A DNA stretch of 21,499 nt from CAZFAP01 sp964516325 (GCA_964516325.1 CAZFAP010000076.1:1-21499), one strand, 5' to 3'; numbered from the stretch's first letter, positions 1 through 7,179 are shown. Translations and numbers: made by a program. The notes: generated by a model from the letters alone, not told the origin.

Positions 1-466
1 CGTTGTTTTCGATAGTGGCGTGTGTGCGCTGAGCCTCAGTTCCGCCGAGAATTCCCCCGCCGCGCTCCCAGGCTTGCCCGTTCCGGATGGTGAAGCCAGA
101 GAGGACGCAGGTTTCGTTTTCCGTTCCGTCGAAGGTCACGACGGAGCCAAATTTGTTTCCGTCAATGATGGTGCTGGCGACAACTGCGGGGTCGGAGGGA
201 TCGTTGCTCCTCAGGACGATGTTCTTCCCCCGGAAGCTGATGTTCTCGACGTAAGTCCCCCGAGCTACTATCACGGCGTCACCGTGCGAGGCGGCGCTTA
301 TTCCCCGCCAGATCTCTTCGAATGCAGTCTCCCAGGACCCTCCATCGCCAGACTGAGGGACCGAGCCGTCCACGTACCATATGGCGCCACGAGCGGCAAA
401 GCAAACGGACAATAGTAGCCCCGCGCTCAACAAGCCAACCGCTCTGTTTCGTTGCGGGCGTGCCAT
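1..466 (-). CDS. Secreted right-handed beta-helix protein, N-terminal part (cut by window edge)
   Basis: The frame is open from an ATG at 466-464 to the left edge, giving about 155 residues with the C-terminus missing. A strong Shine-Dalgarno (GAGGAGG, about 7 nt before the ATG) fixes the start. The N-terminus is a Sec signal peptide: basic residues, a Leu/Gly-rich core (GLLSAGLLLSVCFA), then Ala-rich cleavage positions. The mature part starts with a 'WYVDGS' strand, then 'GSWETAFEEIWRGI', 'GDAVIVARGTYVENI', 'STIIDGN' and 'VLSGFTIRNG' followed by a Gly-rich 'RGGGI' turn. This is the typical opening of exported parallel beta-helix (PbH1/DUF1565-like) proteins of uncultured PVC-type bacteria. 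Such proteins are surface or secreted; some are polysaccharide lyases, but no catalytic residues can be judged from this fragment. It lies 113 bp downstream of groEL on the same strand and is probably a separate unit. Confidence 0.85.
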   Translation of the reverse strand, partial: MARPQRNRAVGLLSAGLLLSVCFAARGAIWYVDGSVPQSGDGGSWETAFEEIWRGISAASHGDAVIVARGTYVENISFRGKNIVLRSNDPSDPAVVASTIIDGNKFGSVVTFDGTENETCVLSGFTIRNGQAWERGGGILGGTEAQRTHATIENN

Positions 467-519
467 TCAGAAACCTCCTCGCGTGAGCGACAAGTTCTCA
501 AGTAGGAATGGGGGGACGT

Positions 520-544
520 GAAAACTCCGAGACGGGCGGCTCGG
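520..544 (-). terminator. Possible weak intrinsic terminator after groEL
   Basis: On the minus strand, 36 bp after the groEL stop, CCGAG and CTCGG form a 5-bp stem around an 8-nt loop, followed by AG and a TTTT run. The stem is short and the U-tract is only four bases, so this is tentative. The position, between groEL and the next gene, suits a terminator. Confidence 0.3.
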
Positions 545-579
545 TTCGCCGGCGCCTCGGCAAGATTGCCTACGACGGG

Positions 580-2196
580 TTAATGATGGTGTGCCCCGCC
601 CTGAGTCTCCTCCTCTTCTTCCTCGGGCTCCTCGGCCACAATCGCCTCGCACGTGAGCATCAATCCGGCAATGCTGGCGGCATTGGTTAGGGCTACCCGC
701 GTAACCTTCAGTGGGTCTATGATTCCGGCGGCAACCATGTCCCTGAATTTGTCTGCCTCGACGTCGTAGCCCATATTCTGCTTCATCCCGGCGACTTTCT
801 CGGCGACGAGGTAGCCGTTTTTGCCGGCGTTATGGGCGATCTGCCGCATGGGGGCGGAAAGCGCTCTTTCGAGCACCTGGGCGCCGACCTTCTCGTCTCC
901 CTCAAGCTTCAGCCGCCTGACCCGAGGAATTGATCGCAGCAGGGCCACGCCTCCACCCGGGACGGTGCCTTCCTCGACAGCGGCTCGGGTGGCGTGGAGT
1001 GCGTCCTCGACTCTCGCCTTTTTCTCCTTCATGGCGGCTTCCGTCATCGCCCCAACCCTCACAATCGAGACTCCTCCCACGAGCTTGGCGAGTCGCTCTT
1101 CGAGCTTCTCCCGCTCGTAATCGGAAGTCGTTTCCATCATCTCCTTCCGGAGCTGAACGGCGCGAGCCTTGATTTTCTCCGGCGAGCCTCCTCCCTCGAT
1201 GATGGTCGTGCGGTCTTTATCAATGCGGATTTTCTTGGCGCTTCCGAGGTCCTCAAGCTCGGCATTCTCCATTTTCTTGCCGGTCTCTTCGGAGACGACC
1301 TGTCCGCCGGTCAAAATAGCCATGTCCTCGAGGAGGGCCTTTCTCCTGTCCCCAAAGCCGGGCGCCTTGACGGCGGCGACCTTCACAATGCCCCTGATTC
1401 TGTTGACGACGAGCGTCGCAAGGGCTTCGCCTTCGACGTCTTCCGCGACGATGAGCAACGGACAGTTGGGCCCCCCATAGACTTTCTCGAGGATCGGGAG
1501 AACGTCCGCCGCGTTGCTGAGCTTCTTGTCGTGAATCAGAATCAGGGCGTCCTCAAGGACACATTCCATTGTCCCCGGATCGGTCATGAAGTACGGGGAA
1601 ATGTACCCCCTGTCAAAGCGCATCCCTTCGACGACTTCCACGACGGTCTCGACGCCCTTCGCTTCCTCGACCGCAATGATGCCATCGGCGGAGGTTTTCT
1701 CCATGGCGTCCCCGATGATGCTGCCAACTTCTGGGTCGTCACCGGAAGCCATCGTGGCAACCTGCTCGATCTCTTTTCTTCCCTTGACCGGCTTTGCCAT
1801 GGACCTGAGATTCTGGACCACCGCCTCGACGGCTCTGTCAATTCCTCTCTTGACTGCCATTGGGTCGGCGCCAGCGGTAACGTTCTTGAGTCCCTCTTCG
1901 AATATGGCGCTAGCCAGAATCACGGCTGTGGTGGTGCCGTCGCCAACATCGTCGCTGGTCTTGGAGGCTACTTCCTTGACCATTCCGACTCCGACGTTTT
2001 CGAGCCTATCCTCGACTTCGATTTCCTTGGTAACCGTAACGCCATCGTTGGTGCTCAGAGGCGCACCGGACTCCTTGTCAATCATGACGTTTCGACCCCG
2101 AGGGCCGAGCGTTACCTTGACGGCGTCCGTCAGGGTTCGCAGCCCTCTGAGAAGAGAATCGCGACCTTTTCCGCCAAATGCTAACTGTTTTGCCAT
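580..2196 (-). CDS. groL: Chaperonin GroEL (Hsp60), 60 kDa subunit
   Basis: The 538-residue product matches GroEL over its whole length. GroEL forms the ATP-driven double-ring cytoplasmic folding chamber and works with the GroES lid encoded just upstream. Recognisable blocks in order are 'TDAVKVTLGPRGRNVMID' (about 23-40), 'STNDGVTVTKEIE' (48-60), the ATP-binding 'GDGTTT' (85-90), 'VAAVKAPGFGDRRKALLED' in the apical/intermediate region, 'ARVEDALHATRAAVEEGT' with the catalytic Asp, 'PGGGVALL', and 'NAASIAGLMLTCEAIV'. The ATG at 2196 follows a GGGGTAGGA-type ribosome site. The tail is odd: the usual Gly-Gly-Met repeat is replaced by an acidic run ending in GGAHHH. groES lies 174 bp upstream in the normal groES-groEL order. 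No CIRCE operator was seen upstream of the pair. Confidence 0.98.
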   Translation of the reverse strand: MAKQLAFGGKGRDSLLRGLRTLTDAVKVTLGPRGRNVMIDKESGAPLSTNDGVTVTKEIEVEDRLENVGVGMVKEVASKTSDDVGDGTTTAVILASAIFEEGLKNVTAGADPMAVKRGIDRAVEAVVQNLRSMAKPVKGRKEIEQVATMASGDDPEVGSIIGDAMEKTSADGIIAVEEAKGVETVVEVVEGMRFDRGYISPYFMTDPGTMECVLEDALILIHDKKLSNAADVLPILEKVYGGPNCPLLIVAEDVEGEALATLVVNRIRGIVKVAAVKAPGFGDRRKALLEDMAILTGGQVVSEETGKKMENAELEDLGSAKKIRIDKDRTTIIEGGGSPEKIKARAVQLRKEMMETTSDYEREKLEERLAKLVGGVSIVRVGAMTEAAMKEKKARVEDALHATRAAVEEGTVPGGGVALLRSIPRVRRLKLEGDEKVGAQVLERALSAPMRQIAHNAGKNGYLVAEKVAGMKQNMGYDVEADKFRDMVAAGIIDPLKVTRVALTNAASIAGLMLTCEAIVAEEPEEEEEETQGGAHHH

Positions 2197-2370
2197 ATTG
2201 TCCTACCCCTTCAGAAACATCTGGTTTGATAAGAGATTGCCTGCATAACACCACACACTGAATGAACTCTGGAACCGCAGAGGGCGCCGAGAGCGCACAG
2301 TCCGGTGGGCCAAATCGTTTCCGGCCGCCTGTGTACATCTCGTTGCGCGCGGCGGTGAGAACTCGGGGAC

Positions 2371-2658
2371 TCAGCCTTCCATGATGCCCAACACGTCATC
2401 CTCACGCACGATGAGGTATGGTTTTCCCTCGATTTCGACCTCCGTCCCCGCGTAGGAACCGAAGACAATTTTGTCCCCCTTCTTGACGTTCATGGGGACC
2501 ACCTTCCCCTCGTCGTCAAGTCTCCCCCGCCCTACAGCGACAACCCTGCCTTGTCTGGGCTTCTCTTTTGCGCTGTCCGGTATAATGATGCCGCCTTTTT
2601 TCTCCTCCGCTTCCAGGCGCTCGACGATGATATTGTCCGCAATGGGTTTCAACTTCAT
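2371..2658 (-). CDS. groS: Co-chaperonin GroES (Hsp10)
   Basis: The product is 95 residues, the normal GroES length. 'MKLKPIADNIIVERLE' is the first strand, 'EEKKGGIIIPDSAKEKPRQG' the flexible mobile loop that contacts GroEL, and 'RVVAVGRG', 'VKKGDKIVFGSYAGTEVEI' and 'YLIVREDDVLGIME' complete the beta-barrel. GroES caps the GroEL cavity in the cytoplasm. The frame stays open for 94 more codons upstream, but the chosen ATG has a clear ribosome site (GGGAGGTCGGGAG) just before it and matches the family start. groEL follows after 174 bp, which contain a stray fragment of the 'CCGCAGAGGGCG' type of intergenic repeat. A short CCCGCC/GGCGGG hairpin lies in the leader at 2693-2707. Confidence 0.97.
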   Translation of the reverse strand: MKLKPIADNIIVERLEAEEKKGGIIIPDSAKEKPRQGRVVAVGRGRLDDEGKVVPMNVKKGDKIVFGSYAGTEVEIEGKPYLIVREDDVLGIMEG

Positions 2659-2865
2659 TTCTCCCGACCTCCCTTCGATAAGCAAGTTCTTACCCGCCCA
2701 AGGCGGGGTTGATGTTTCGTCGTAGCTTCTGTGAGTCGAGTGGCAATCGAGGATTGGAAAGAAGATTCGGCGAAAGCCTTTTCTTCGGTGAGATTGCTTG
2801 CTCAGCCACTCACTTCCAACAAATGATAGACACCCCCTTGCCTTCGTTGCCGTCACGAGGTTGCC

Positions 2866-2895
2866 AATCGGGTGTCTTTCGGAAGCTCTTTCAAG
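2866..2895 (-). promoter_or_regulatory. Candidate heat-shock-type promoter for groES-groEL
   Basis: The minus strand carries CTTGAAA (2895-2889), a 16-nt spacer, then CCCGATT (2872-2866). This resembles the sigma-32 consensus CTTGAAA - about 13-15 nt - CCCCATnT, with one mismatch in the -10 core. It sits just before the groES leader, about 200 nt from the groES start, and partly within the last bases before the upstream gene's stop. It is a resemblance only; no other promoter-like pair was convincing here. Confidence 0.22.
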
Positions 2896-2899
2896 GTTT

Positions 2900-4063
2900 T
2901 CAGGCAGACCCTCCCTTGGCTGGCTTTTCGGACTGCTCACCTTTTCGTTTGCCGGTGACTTCCTTGGCAGTCCCCTTGATCGCAGCCCAGTCCACTGCCT
3001 CCGCCTTCAGCGGGATTTCCGGGGCGTCCTTGAACGACATGTATGCGCAGTAACCCGATAGAGAGAACAGAAGAACCGGCACAGAAAATACGACAGTGGA
3101 GACGACAATGAGGATAATCGAGAAAATCCAGCCGCCAACCTTCTGCGTGGCTTTCATCCGGAAGGGCGCCGGACCCTGTATGTCAAGAATGTCCACGGCT
3201 CTCTGTAGGGCCTCTTGCGCGGCCCCTAACGCCGCCCCACGGAACGGGGAAGCCGGGCTTTCCACGCCGAACCCATGGGGGGCTGTGCCGGACATCCCCG
3301 GGATGCCCGCCGCATGGTCAAAAAGGCGCGAGCCGCGGAGGGTGACCCGGTTGTTTCCCATGGTCCTCGAGGTGTGACCGGCGGTCAGCGACAAGCCCGC
3401 GACCATAATCTTGTAGAGGACGAGGCAGGCTACAACCGCCAGCGCCACCCGTCCCAGGGTATGCGCAATGTGCCCCTTGATGAAGCGCACCGATTCCTTA
3501 TAGGAGACGAACCCTTTCCCTTTCGTAACGCACAGGACAGCCGGGAATACGAAGCTGACGAGGAAAAGCTTCAGGAGCATGAAAATCGCAAACAACCCCG
3601 CCGCCACCGAGACGATGGGGATCAGGATGCCCGAGAGAATCGGCCCGACTTCTGGGATGGCGCCAAGTGCGCCCACCGCCCAGATAACAGCCACGGAGGC
3701 AACGAAGAAGATAATGACTTTCAAGGTGGCGACGACGACGGGAGTGATGTTCCGTGCGATCAGCGCCCATCCGCTCCCTACGCCCATGCGTTCGCCCGTG
3801 GATTCCGCGTGCCCCATCGCCACAACCGAACACATCGAAGCCAACGCGACGTAACCGAAAATCAATGCACCGAGCCTTTGAATGATCCACGCAAGCCAGC
3901 GGAGAGCCTCGGGCTTAATCAGCCCCCCGATCCAGAAGAAAAGAATCGCCACCGCCGCACCGATGAGCAGTCCCAGAGACAGGACAGCGATCTTGGCGGG
4001 CTTCAGGGCGAGATTCAGAGCCCTGGTGAAGTCATTCGCAAGTGACCCTTGATTGTTTGACAT
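2900..4063 (-). CDS. Multi-pass membrane protein of unknown function
   Basis: The 387-residue protein has about six or seven hydrophobic spans. They lie near residues 24-47, 54-82, 104-132, 136-180 (probably two), 200-230 and 305-335. A roughly 80-residue hydrophilic, Gly/Pro/Arg-rich stretch lies before the last span, and the C-terminus is short and Lys-rich ('TGKRKGEQSEKPAKGG'). The family was not recognised. The ATG at 4063 was chosen because AAGGAGG lies upstream, though the 11-nt spacing is long. A TTG at 4105 in the same frame, with AGAGAGG 8 nt before it, would add 14 charged residues and cannot be excluded. The gene lies 241 bp upstream of groES on the same strand and may be cotranscribed with it. 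Function is unknown; a cytoplasmic-membrane location is inferred from the spans. Confidence 0.8.
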   Translation of the reverse strand: MSNNQGSLANDFTRALNLALKPAKIAVLSLGLLIGAAVAILFFWIGGLIKPEALRWLAWIIQRLGALIFGYVALASMCSVVAMGHAESTGERMGVGSGWALIARNITPVVVATLKVIIFFVASVAVIWAVGALGAIPEVGPILSGILIPIVSVAAGLFAIFMLLKLFLVSFVFPAVLCVTKGKGFVSYKESVRFIKGHIAHTLGRVALAVVACLVLYKIMVAGLSLTAGHTSRTMGNNRVTLRGSRLFDHAAGIPGMSGTAPHGFGVESPASPFRGAALGAAQEALQRAVDILDIQGPAPFRMKATQKVGGWIFSIILIVVSTVVFSVPVLLFSLSGYCAYMSFKDAPEIPLKAEAVDWAAIKGTAKEVTGKRKGEQSEKPAKGGSA

Positions 4064-4228
4064 TGTTCCCACATCCTCCTTGGAAGTTTTTCTTTTAGCG
4101 CTCAACGTGTGAACCTCTCTTGCCGGAACGTCGGTCTCGGGGCAAATCGCCCTCCCGCGTCCGTTTCTTCAACGTAAAAGAATATAGTCACCACCGAAGA
4201 ACAAGTCAAGCCGTTTATGAGCGCGGGC

Positions 4229-4250
4229 GTAATCCCTCAGTTACGGGGGG
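4229..4250 (+). repeat. Solitary copy of the MITE-like terminal repeat
   Basis: The sequence GTAATCCCTCAGTTACGGGG, starting at 4229, aligns with both ends of the 12325-12494 element and shares the core CCTCAGTTA. No facing partner was found within the following 550 bp, so it is either a relic end or a dispersed repeat in its own right. A 7-bp inverted pair (ATGAGCG at 4217-4223, CGCTCAT at 4262-4268) surrounds it. Confidence 0.55.
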
Positions 4251-4452
4251 CTCACCGCAGTCGCTCATGAACTTCGTTCACCCGGAGACCATGAGAATCG
4301 GGGCTACGTGTGGCTCACCTTAGTGGGAGAAGCTGGGTTTCCTGTTCTCTCGCCGAGACGCAAAGACGCCAGGGAACTTTCCCTACCTGAGGGGAAGCCC
4401 GGGCACACCCAAGGGGCCTTGGAGTGCGGTATCGCAGCTACCGCTTTGTGAT

Positions 4453-4521
4453 GGGGGAGCTTGCTCCCCCGGTCCCCCAAAAGGCGGGGCCGCTGCCCGC
4501 GTAGCGGTGATTCTCGGGCAG
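4453..4521. repeat. Two adjacent hairpins in non-coding DNA
   Basis: GGGGGAGC and GCTCCCCC (4453-4470) form an 8-bp perfect inverted repeat separated by TT. CTGCCCG (4493-4499) and CGGGCAG (4515-4521) form a 7-bp inverted repeat around 15 nt. Both are GC-rich and lie outside any gene, and neither is followed by a clear U-tract. Confidence 0.6.
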
Positions 4522-4552
4522 AGGGCGCACAGGTCGCGTGTGTGTGGCATCC

Positions 4553-4609
4553 CCCGCCCTCGGCGGGCGGGACACGTGGAGAATCATGGGCAAGATGCCC
4601 ATGCCACGT
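4553..4609. repeat. Compound hairpin of REP type
   Basis: CCCGCC-CTC-GGCGGG (4553-4567) is directly followed by a longer structure. CATGGGCA-AGA-TGCCCATG (4585-4603) is a perfect 8-bp stem with a 3-nt loop. ACGTGG (4574-4579) and CCACGT (4604-4609) extend it as an outer stem with five unpaired bases on the 5' side. The minus-strand reading GGCATGGGCATCTTGCCCATG is of the REP-like kind seen between genes; a shorter match, GGCATCTTGCC, occurs near 18825-18840. Confidence 0.65.
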
Positions 4610-4630
4610 TTCTCCCACGGGTGATGGCCT

Positions 4631-4744
4631 CTCTGCGTTCTCGGCGTCCTGGTCAAGAAAACACTGAGACAGGACAACAGGATTGACCGGATTATCTGTC
4701 CATGCCATTGATCCTGCTGTCCTGTCTACCTGCTCTGCGTTCTC
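4631..4744. repeat. Inverted repeat bracketed by a 12-bp direct repeat
   Basis: GACAGGACAACAGGAT (4668-4683) and ATCCTGCTGTCCTGTC (4711-4726) pair at 15 of 16 positions around a 27-nt loop, and one further base pair extends the stem outward. The exact 12-mer CTCTGCGTTCTC lies outside both arms, at 4631-4642 and 4733-4744. The left arm also starts a run with 8-9-nt periodicity (ACAGGACA, ACAGGATTG, ACCGGATTA). The arrangement suggests a small composite repeat unit. Confidence 0.65.
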
Positions 4745-4787
4745 TAAGGTTTCGTTCCCAGGCGAGGGGGACCGAGTTTGTCGGGCC

Positions 4788-5747
4788 TTACGGCTGACGA
4801 ACCCACTTCAACCGGACCATTCGAATTCCTTTGAGGTTCGGAAGAAGAGCGGCGATATAAAAATCGCCGCTGTGGACGATAATCTCAGGGGCGGCGACGG
4901 GGAGAGTGCAGACAAAGCGACTGTCATCTTCGATGCCGAAGTTCATCGAATCGTCCGAGCGATAGACGCTCGTCTGAGCAGCGACGCCGTAGCGCTGCGT
5001 CCGGAACAGGTAATAGTACCCTGCATGGTAAACCACGTGAGGGCATTCCGCGGAATAGGGGCCGCTGCCCGCGCGGCCGCCAAAAGCCACGACCTTTGAG
5101 TCGCTCCATGTCCGCAGGTCGGGAGAGGTTCTACAATAGACGGCGCCCCTGTTTCCCGGGTGAGCGGTGTAATAGCAGTGCCAGAGGTTTCCGATTCGCA
5201 TAACCATCGGGTCGCGGGCGTTGGCGCCGGGTCCTTCCGTAAACATGCCGGTCAGCCCTCTGTCGTTCGGCCGGCGAGTGAAGCTCTTCCCCTCGCGGCT
5301 CGTGGCAAGACAAATGTTCTCCCAGTCGCCATAGAACATGTGATAAGCGTCGCCGATTCTAACCACGTGGGGAGCCTGGAGTCCGCCCTCGGTTTCGCCG
5401 AATATCGGGTCCGCTCGCATTGCGATGCCAATCGGTTTCCAATGCTTTTCGGTGAGCTCTTTCCCTTCCCACCGATGAAACAACCTCGTGTTGCCTCCGC
5501 ATTTTGTGTTGCGGACACAGGACCAAAGTTGCCATGAGCCATCGGCTGCCTGCCAGATAGCGAAGTCAACCGGCTGCTGGTTGGGGCTGGTCAAATCGCC
5601 GAGGTCGGGGTCGGTTGCGATTGTCCACCAGGGCTCTTCAATCTGCGGCATCAGTCGCTCGGCGTTCGTCTCGGCCGCGGCGGCGGATGAGAAAGCCAAA
5701 AGAAGAAGCAGGAACGAAGCTCCGGGCAAGCAGAGTATGCCGTGCAT
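4788..5747 (-). CDS. Secreted five-bladed beta-propeller, glycosyl hydrolase family 43/32-like
   Basis: The 319-residue product has a Sec signal peptide (core SFLLLLLAFSSAAAA, about 11-25). Five repeated blade motifs follow: 'VDFAIWQ..DGSWQLW' (60-75), 'APHVVRIGDAYHMFYG' (125-140), 'ARDPMVMRIGNLWHCYYT' (177-194), 'AECPHVVYHAGYYYLF' (233-248) and 'APEIIVHSGDFYIA' (286-299). This pattern is that of the GH43/GH32/GH68 propeller clan, which cleaves arabinose-, xylose- or fructose-containing glycans. D61, D179 and E234 sit where the clan's Asp-Asp-Glu catalytic residues are expected, but the exact family and substrate cannot be named. The frame is open 64 codons further upstream; the ATG at 5747 is preferred because GGAGG precedes it by 7 nt and the signal peptide starts there. 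The gene follows the lactonase-like gene on the same strand after 227 bp. Confidence 0.72.
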   Translation of the reverse strand: MHGILCLPGASFLLLLLAFSSAAAAETNAERLMPQIEEPWWTIATDPDLGDLTSPNQQPVDFAIWQAADGSWQLWSCVRNTKCGGNTRLFHRWEGKELTEKHWKPIGIAMRADPIFGETEGGLQAPHVVRIGDAYHMFYGDWENICLATSREGKSFTRRPNDRGLTGMFTEGPGANARDPMVMRIGNLWHCYYTAHPGNRGAVYCRTSPDLRTWSDSKVVAFGGRAGSGPYSAECPHVVYHAGYYYLFRTQRYGVAAQTSVYRSDDSMNFGIEDDSRFVCTLPVAAPEIIVHSGDFYIAALLPNLKGIRMVRLKWVRQP

Positions 5748-5974
5748 AGTCTTTCCTCCAGATTTCGCTCGGGTTGCCGATTCCGCCAGTCCGTCTGTCG
5801 TTGTGTCGTGCAACGTTTTCAGACCCGGCATAACAACGGTTTCTGCGCTCCCCAATGTACGACTCTTGCAGGACGTGCCGTCAAGATTTGGCTGCGGCGC
5901 TCCCCAGTCACTCGCAACAGGCCAGGCGACACCACACAATCAACCACTGAAATACAGCCACACCCAGACTTCAC

Positions 5975-7003
5975 TTACACCTTTCGCCTGACCCGAATCG
6001 TGAACGCTTCGCGGGGATTGCGAACGAGAATCTGCTGAATCTCGTTCTTGGCGAAGCCCGCATTCTTCAGGGCAGGGACGAATTCCGTGAACAACGCCTC
6101 AAACGGGCGGAAATTTCCGCCGCGAGGTTCGCCAACCGAATACCAGCCAGCGTCCTGGGAGACCAAGACCCTGTTCAGGACGCCGCGCTCCTTCATTGCT
6201 TTCACCATCCCGACGCATGCTGAAACGTTGTTTGGGCCGACGTTGTCAATCTCGATCCATGCCCCCGTCTTCGCCGCCTTCGCGCGCGAGTCCGCATGCC
6301 ATCCGTTCTGCGCGTGAACCCAGATGAATGCGCTCGCGCCCACTCCCTCTTCGTCGAGGATTTTCAATTCCTCAAGCGCGGCTTCGGTGTCGCCGGTGTG
6401 AGCGGCGATGGTCAATCCGGTTTTCAAGTGCGTTCGTGCAGCAGCCTGCACCAACTTCCGGTCAATTGCTGACAGCTTCCCGGCGTCCACGCCCGTCTTG
6501 ATGAAACCGGGTCGAATGCCCGTGCCTTCGATTTCGTTCTCCCATTCGGCCACCCAGCGGGCTGCCAGTTGATCGGCATTCTCTTTGTAAGCGTGCCGGG
6601 GGACGAACTTGTCGCTTGCGGCGCCGTAGTAGCCCGTGTTCGTGAGAATATGCATCCCCGCTTTGAGCGCCAATCGTTTCAGTAATTGCGGGTCGCGCCC
6701 GATATAGGCAGGAGTGCATTCGACGAATGTTCGGCAGCCGTGCTTTTTCACCCTTTCGAGAAACGGGAGGATCACCTCGAATGCTTCCTGCGGGTCGTAG
6801 CGGTCGCGGCTGACCTTGTCCGCTCCGATGAAGTCAACGAGCGCGTGCTCGTGGGGAAGCGTCAGGCCCATGTCGTCGGGTGAGATCAGGCCGAGGACGG
6901 TCATGACCTTCCCGTCGGCAGCGCTCTCTGCACCGAGCGCCCGGGTGCTCGGCGCGCCAGCCCATATCATGCCAACCGTCTTGATAAAGTCGCGCCTTTT
7001 CAT
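5975..7003 (-). CDS. Tat-exported phosphotriesterase-family metal hydrolase (lactonase-like)
   Basis: The 342-residue protein begins with a twin-arginine leader (KRRDFIKTVG). It continues as a complete phosphotriesterase-family (COG1735, amidohydrolase superfamily) TIM barrel. All expected ligands of the binuclear metal site are visible: H51 and H53 in 'LPHEH', K169 in 'GFIKTGV' (the carboxylated Lys), H202 in 'IAAHTG', H230 in 'IWVHAQN' and D284 in 'VSQDAGW'. Family members hydrolyse phosphotriesters or, more often in nature, lactones; some are sugar-lactone hydrolases. The Tat leader implies export of the folded, metal-loaded enzyme. The ribosome site is weak (AAGAAGG, far from the ATG), but the leader fixes the start. 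Its neighbours are exported carbohydrate enzymes, which favours a sugar-lactone or related ester as substrate. That assignment is inference. Confidence 0.88.
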   Translation of the reverse strand: MKRRDFIKTVGMIWAGAPSTRALGAESAADGKVMTVLGLISPDDMGLTLPHEHALVDFIGADKVSRDRYDPQEAFEVILPFLERVKKHGCRTFVECTPAYIGRDPQLLKRLALKAGMHILTNTGYYGAASDKFVPRHAYKENADQLAARWVAEWENEIEGTGIRPGFIKTGVDAGKLSAIDRKLVQAAARTHLKTGLTIAAHTGDTEAALEELKILDEEGVGASAFIWVHAQNGWHADSRAKAAKTGAWIEIDNVGPNNVSACVGMVKAMKERGVLNRVLVSQDAGWYSVGEPRGGNFRPFEALFTEFVPALKNAGFAKNEIQQILVRNPREAFTIRVRRKV

Positions 7004-7082
7004 GCTCGAAAAGCACCCTTCTTACCTGAAGAACCCTCTGCGATTCGTCCAGACATTCGCCTGCCATGTCGTCGCCAGCCAT

Positions 7083-7179
7083 GCACTGTGCCGGGATTCT
7101 CCAGAAAATCGCCCTCGGTTTCAACAGGCGTTTTTCTCGAAGGCGGCACCCTCTCGGGCATTGGGCAGGCACTGTGCCG
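7083..7179. repeat. 11-bp direct repeat GCACTGTGCCG, two copies
   Basis: GCACTGTGCCG occurs at 7083-7093 and 7169-7179 in the gap between the phosphotriesterase-family gene and the large secreted protein. The second copy extends to GGCACTGTGCC, a 5-bp inverted repeat around T, which could be a small operator-like dyad. It lies upstream of the phosphotriesterase-family gene on the minus strand, so a regulatory role there is possible but unsupported otherwise. Confidence 0.4.

Larger units (their letters stand above)
4064..4787. other. Non-coding region rich in hairpins and short intergenic repeats
   Basis: No credible gene lies here. The open frames are built from repeats and have no ribosome site. 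From left to right it holds: a lone copy of the terminal sequence of the 12325-12494 element (4229-4250); a 'CGCCGAGACGCAAAGACGCC' short-period repeat (about 4350-4369); a string of hairpins at 4453-4609; and an inverted repeat at 4667-4727 bracketed by a 12-bp direct repeat. On the minus strand it is the 3' side of the propeller glycosidase-like gene and the 5' side of the membrane-protein gene. Hairpins here could act in transcript termination or in leader structure, but this is inference. Confidence 0.8.

Noticed and set aside
994..2184. Long plus-strand open frame (396 codons) opposite groEL
   Set aside because: It is the antisense shadow of a highly conserved groEL gene; no ribosome site and no family-like motif.
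2659..2899. CIRCE/HrcA operator before groES
   Set aside because: No TTAGCACTC-N9-GAGTGCTAA or close variant was found on either strand.
2659..2940. Extending GroES upstream to give a 189-residue protein
   Set aside because: The added residues have no family similarity, and a strong ribosome site precedes the standard start at 2658.
4304..4708. Minus-strand open frame of 134 codons in the repeat-rich region
   Set aside because: Its translation ('TWHGHLAHDS') is simply the REP-like hairpin read as protein; no ribosome site.
5748..5974. TTGACG-19 nt-TACATT as promoter of the propeller glycosidase-like gene
   Set aside because: The 19-nt spacing is outside the usual range and the -10 match is poor.
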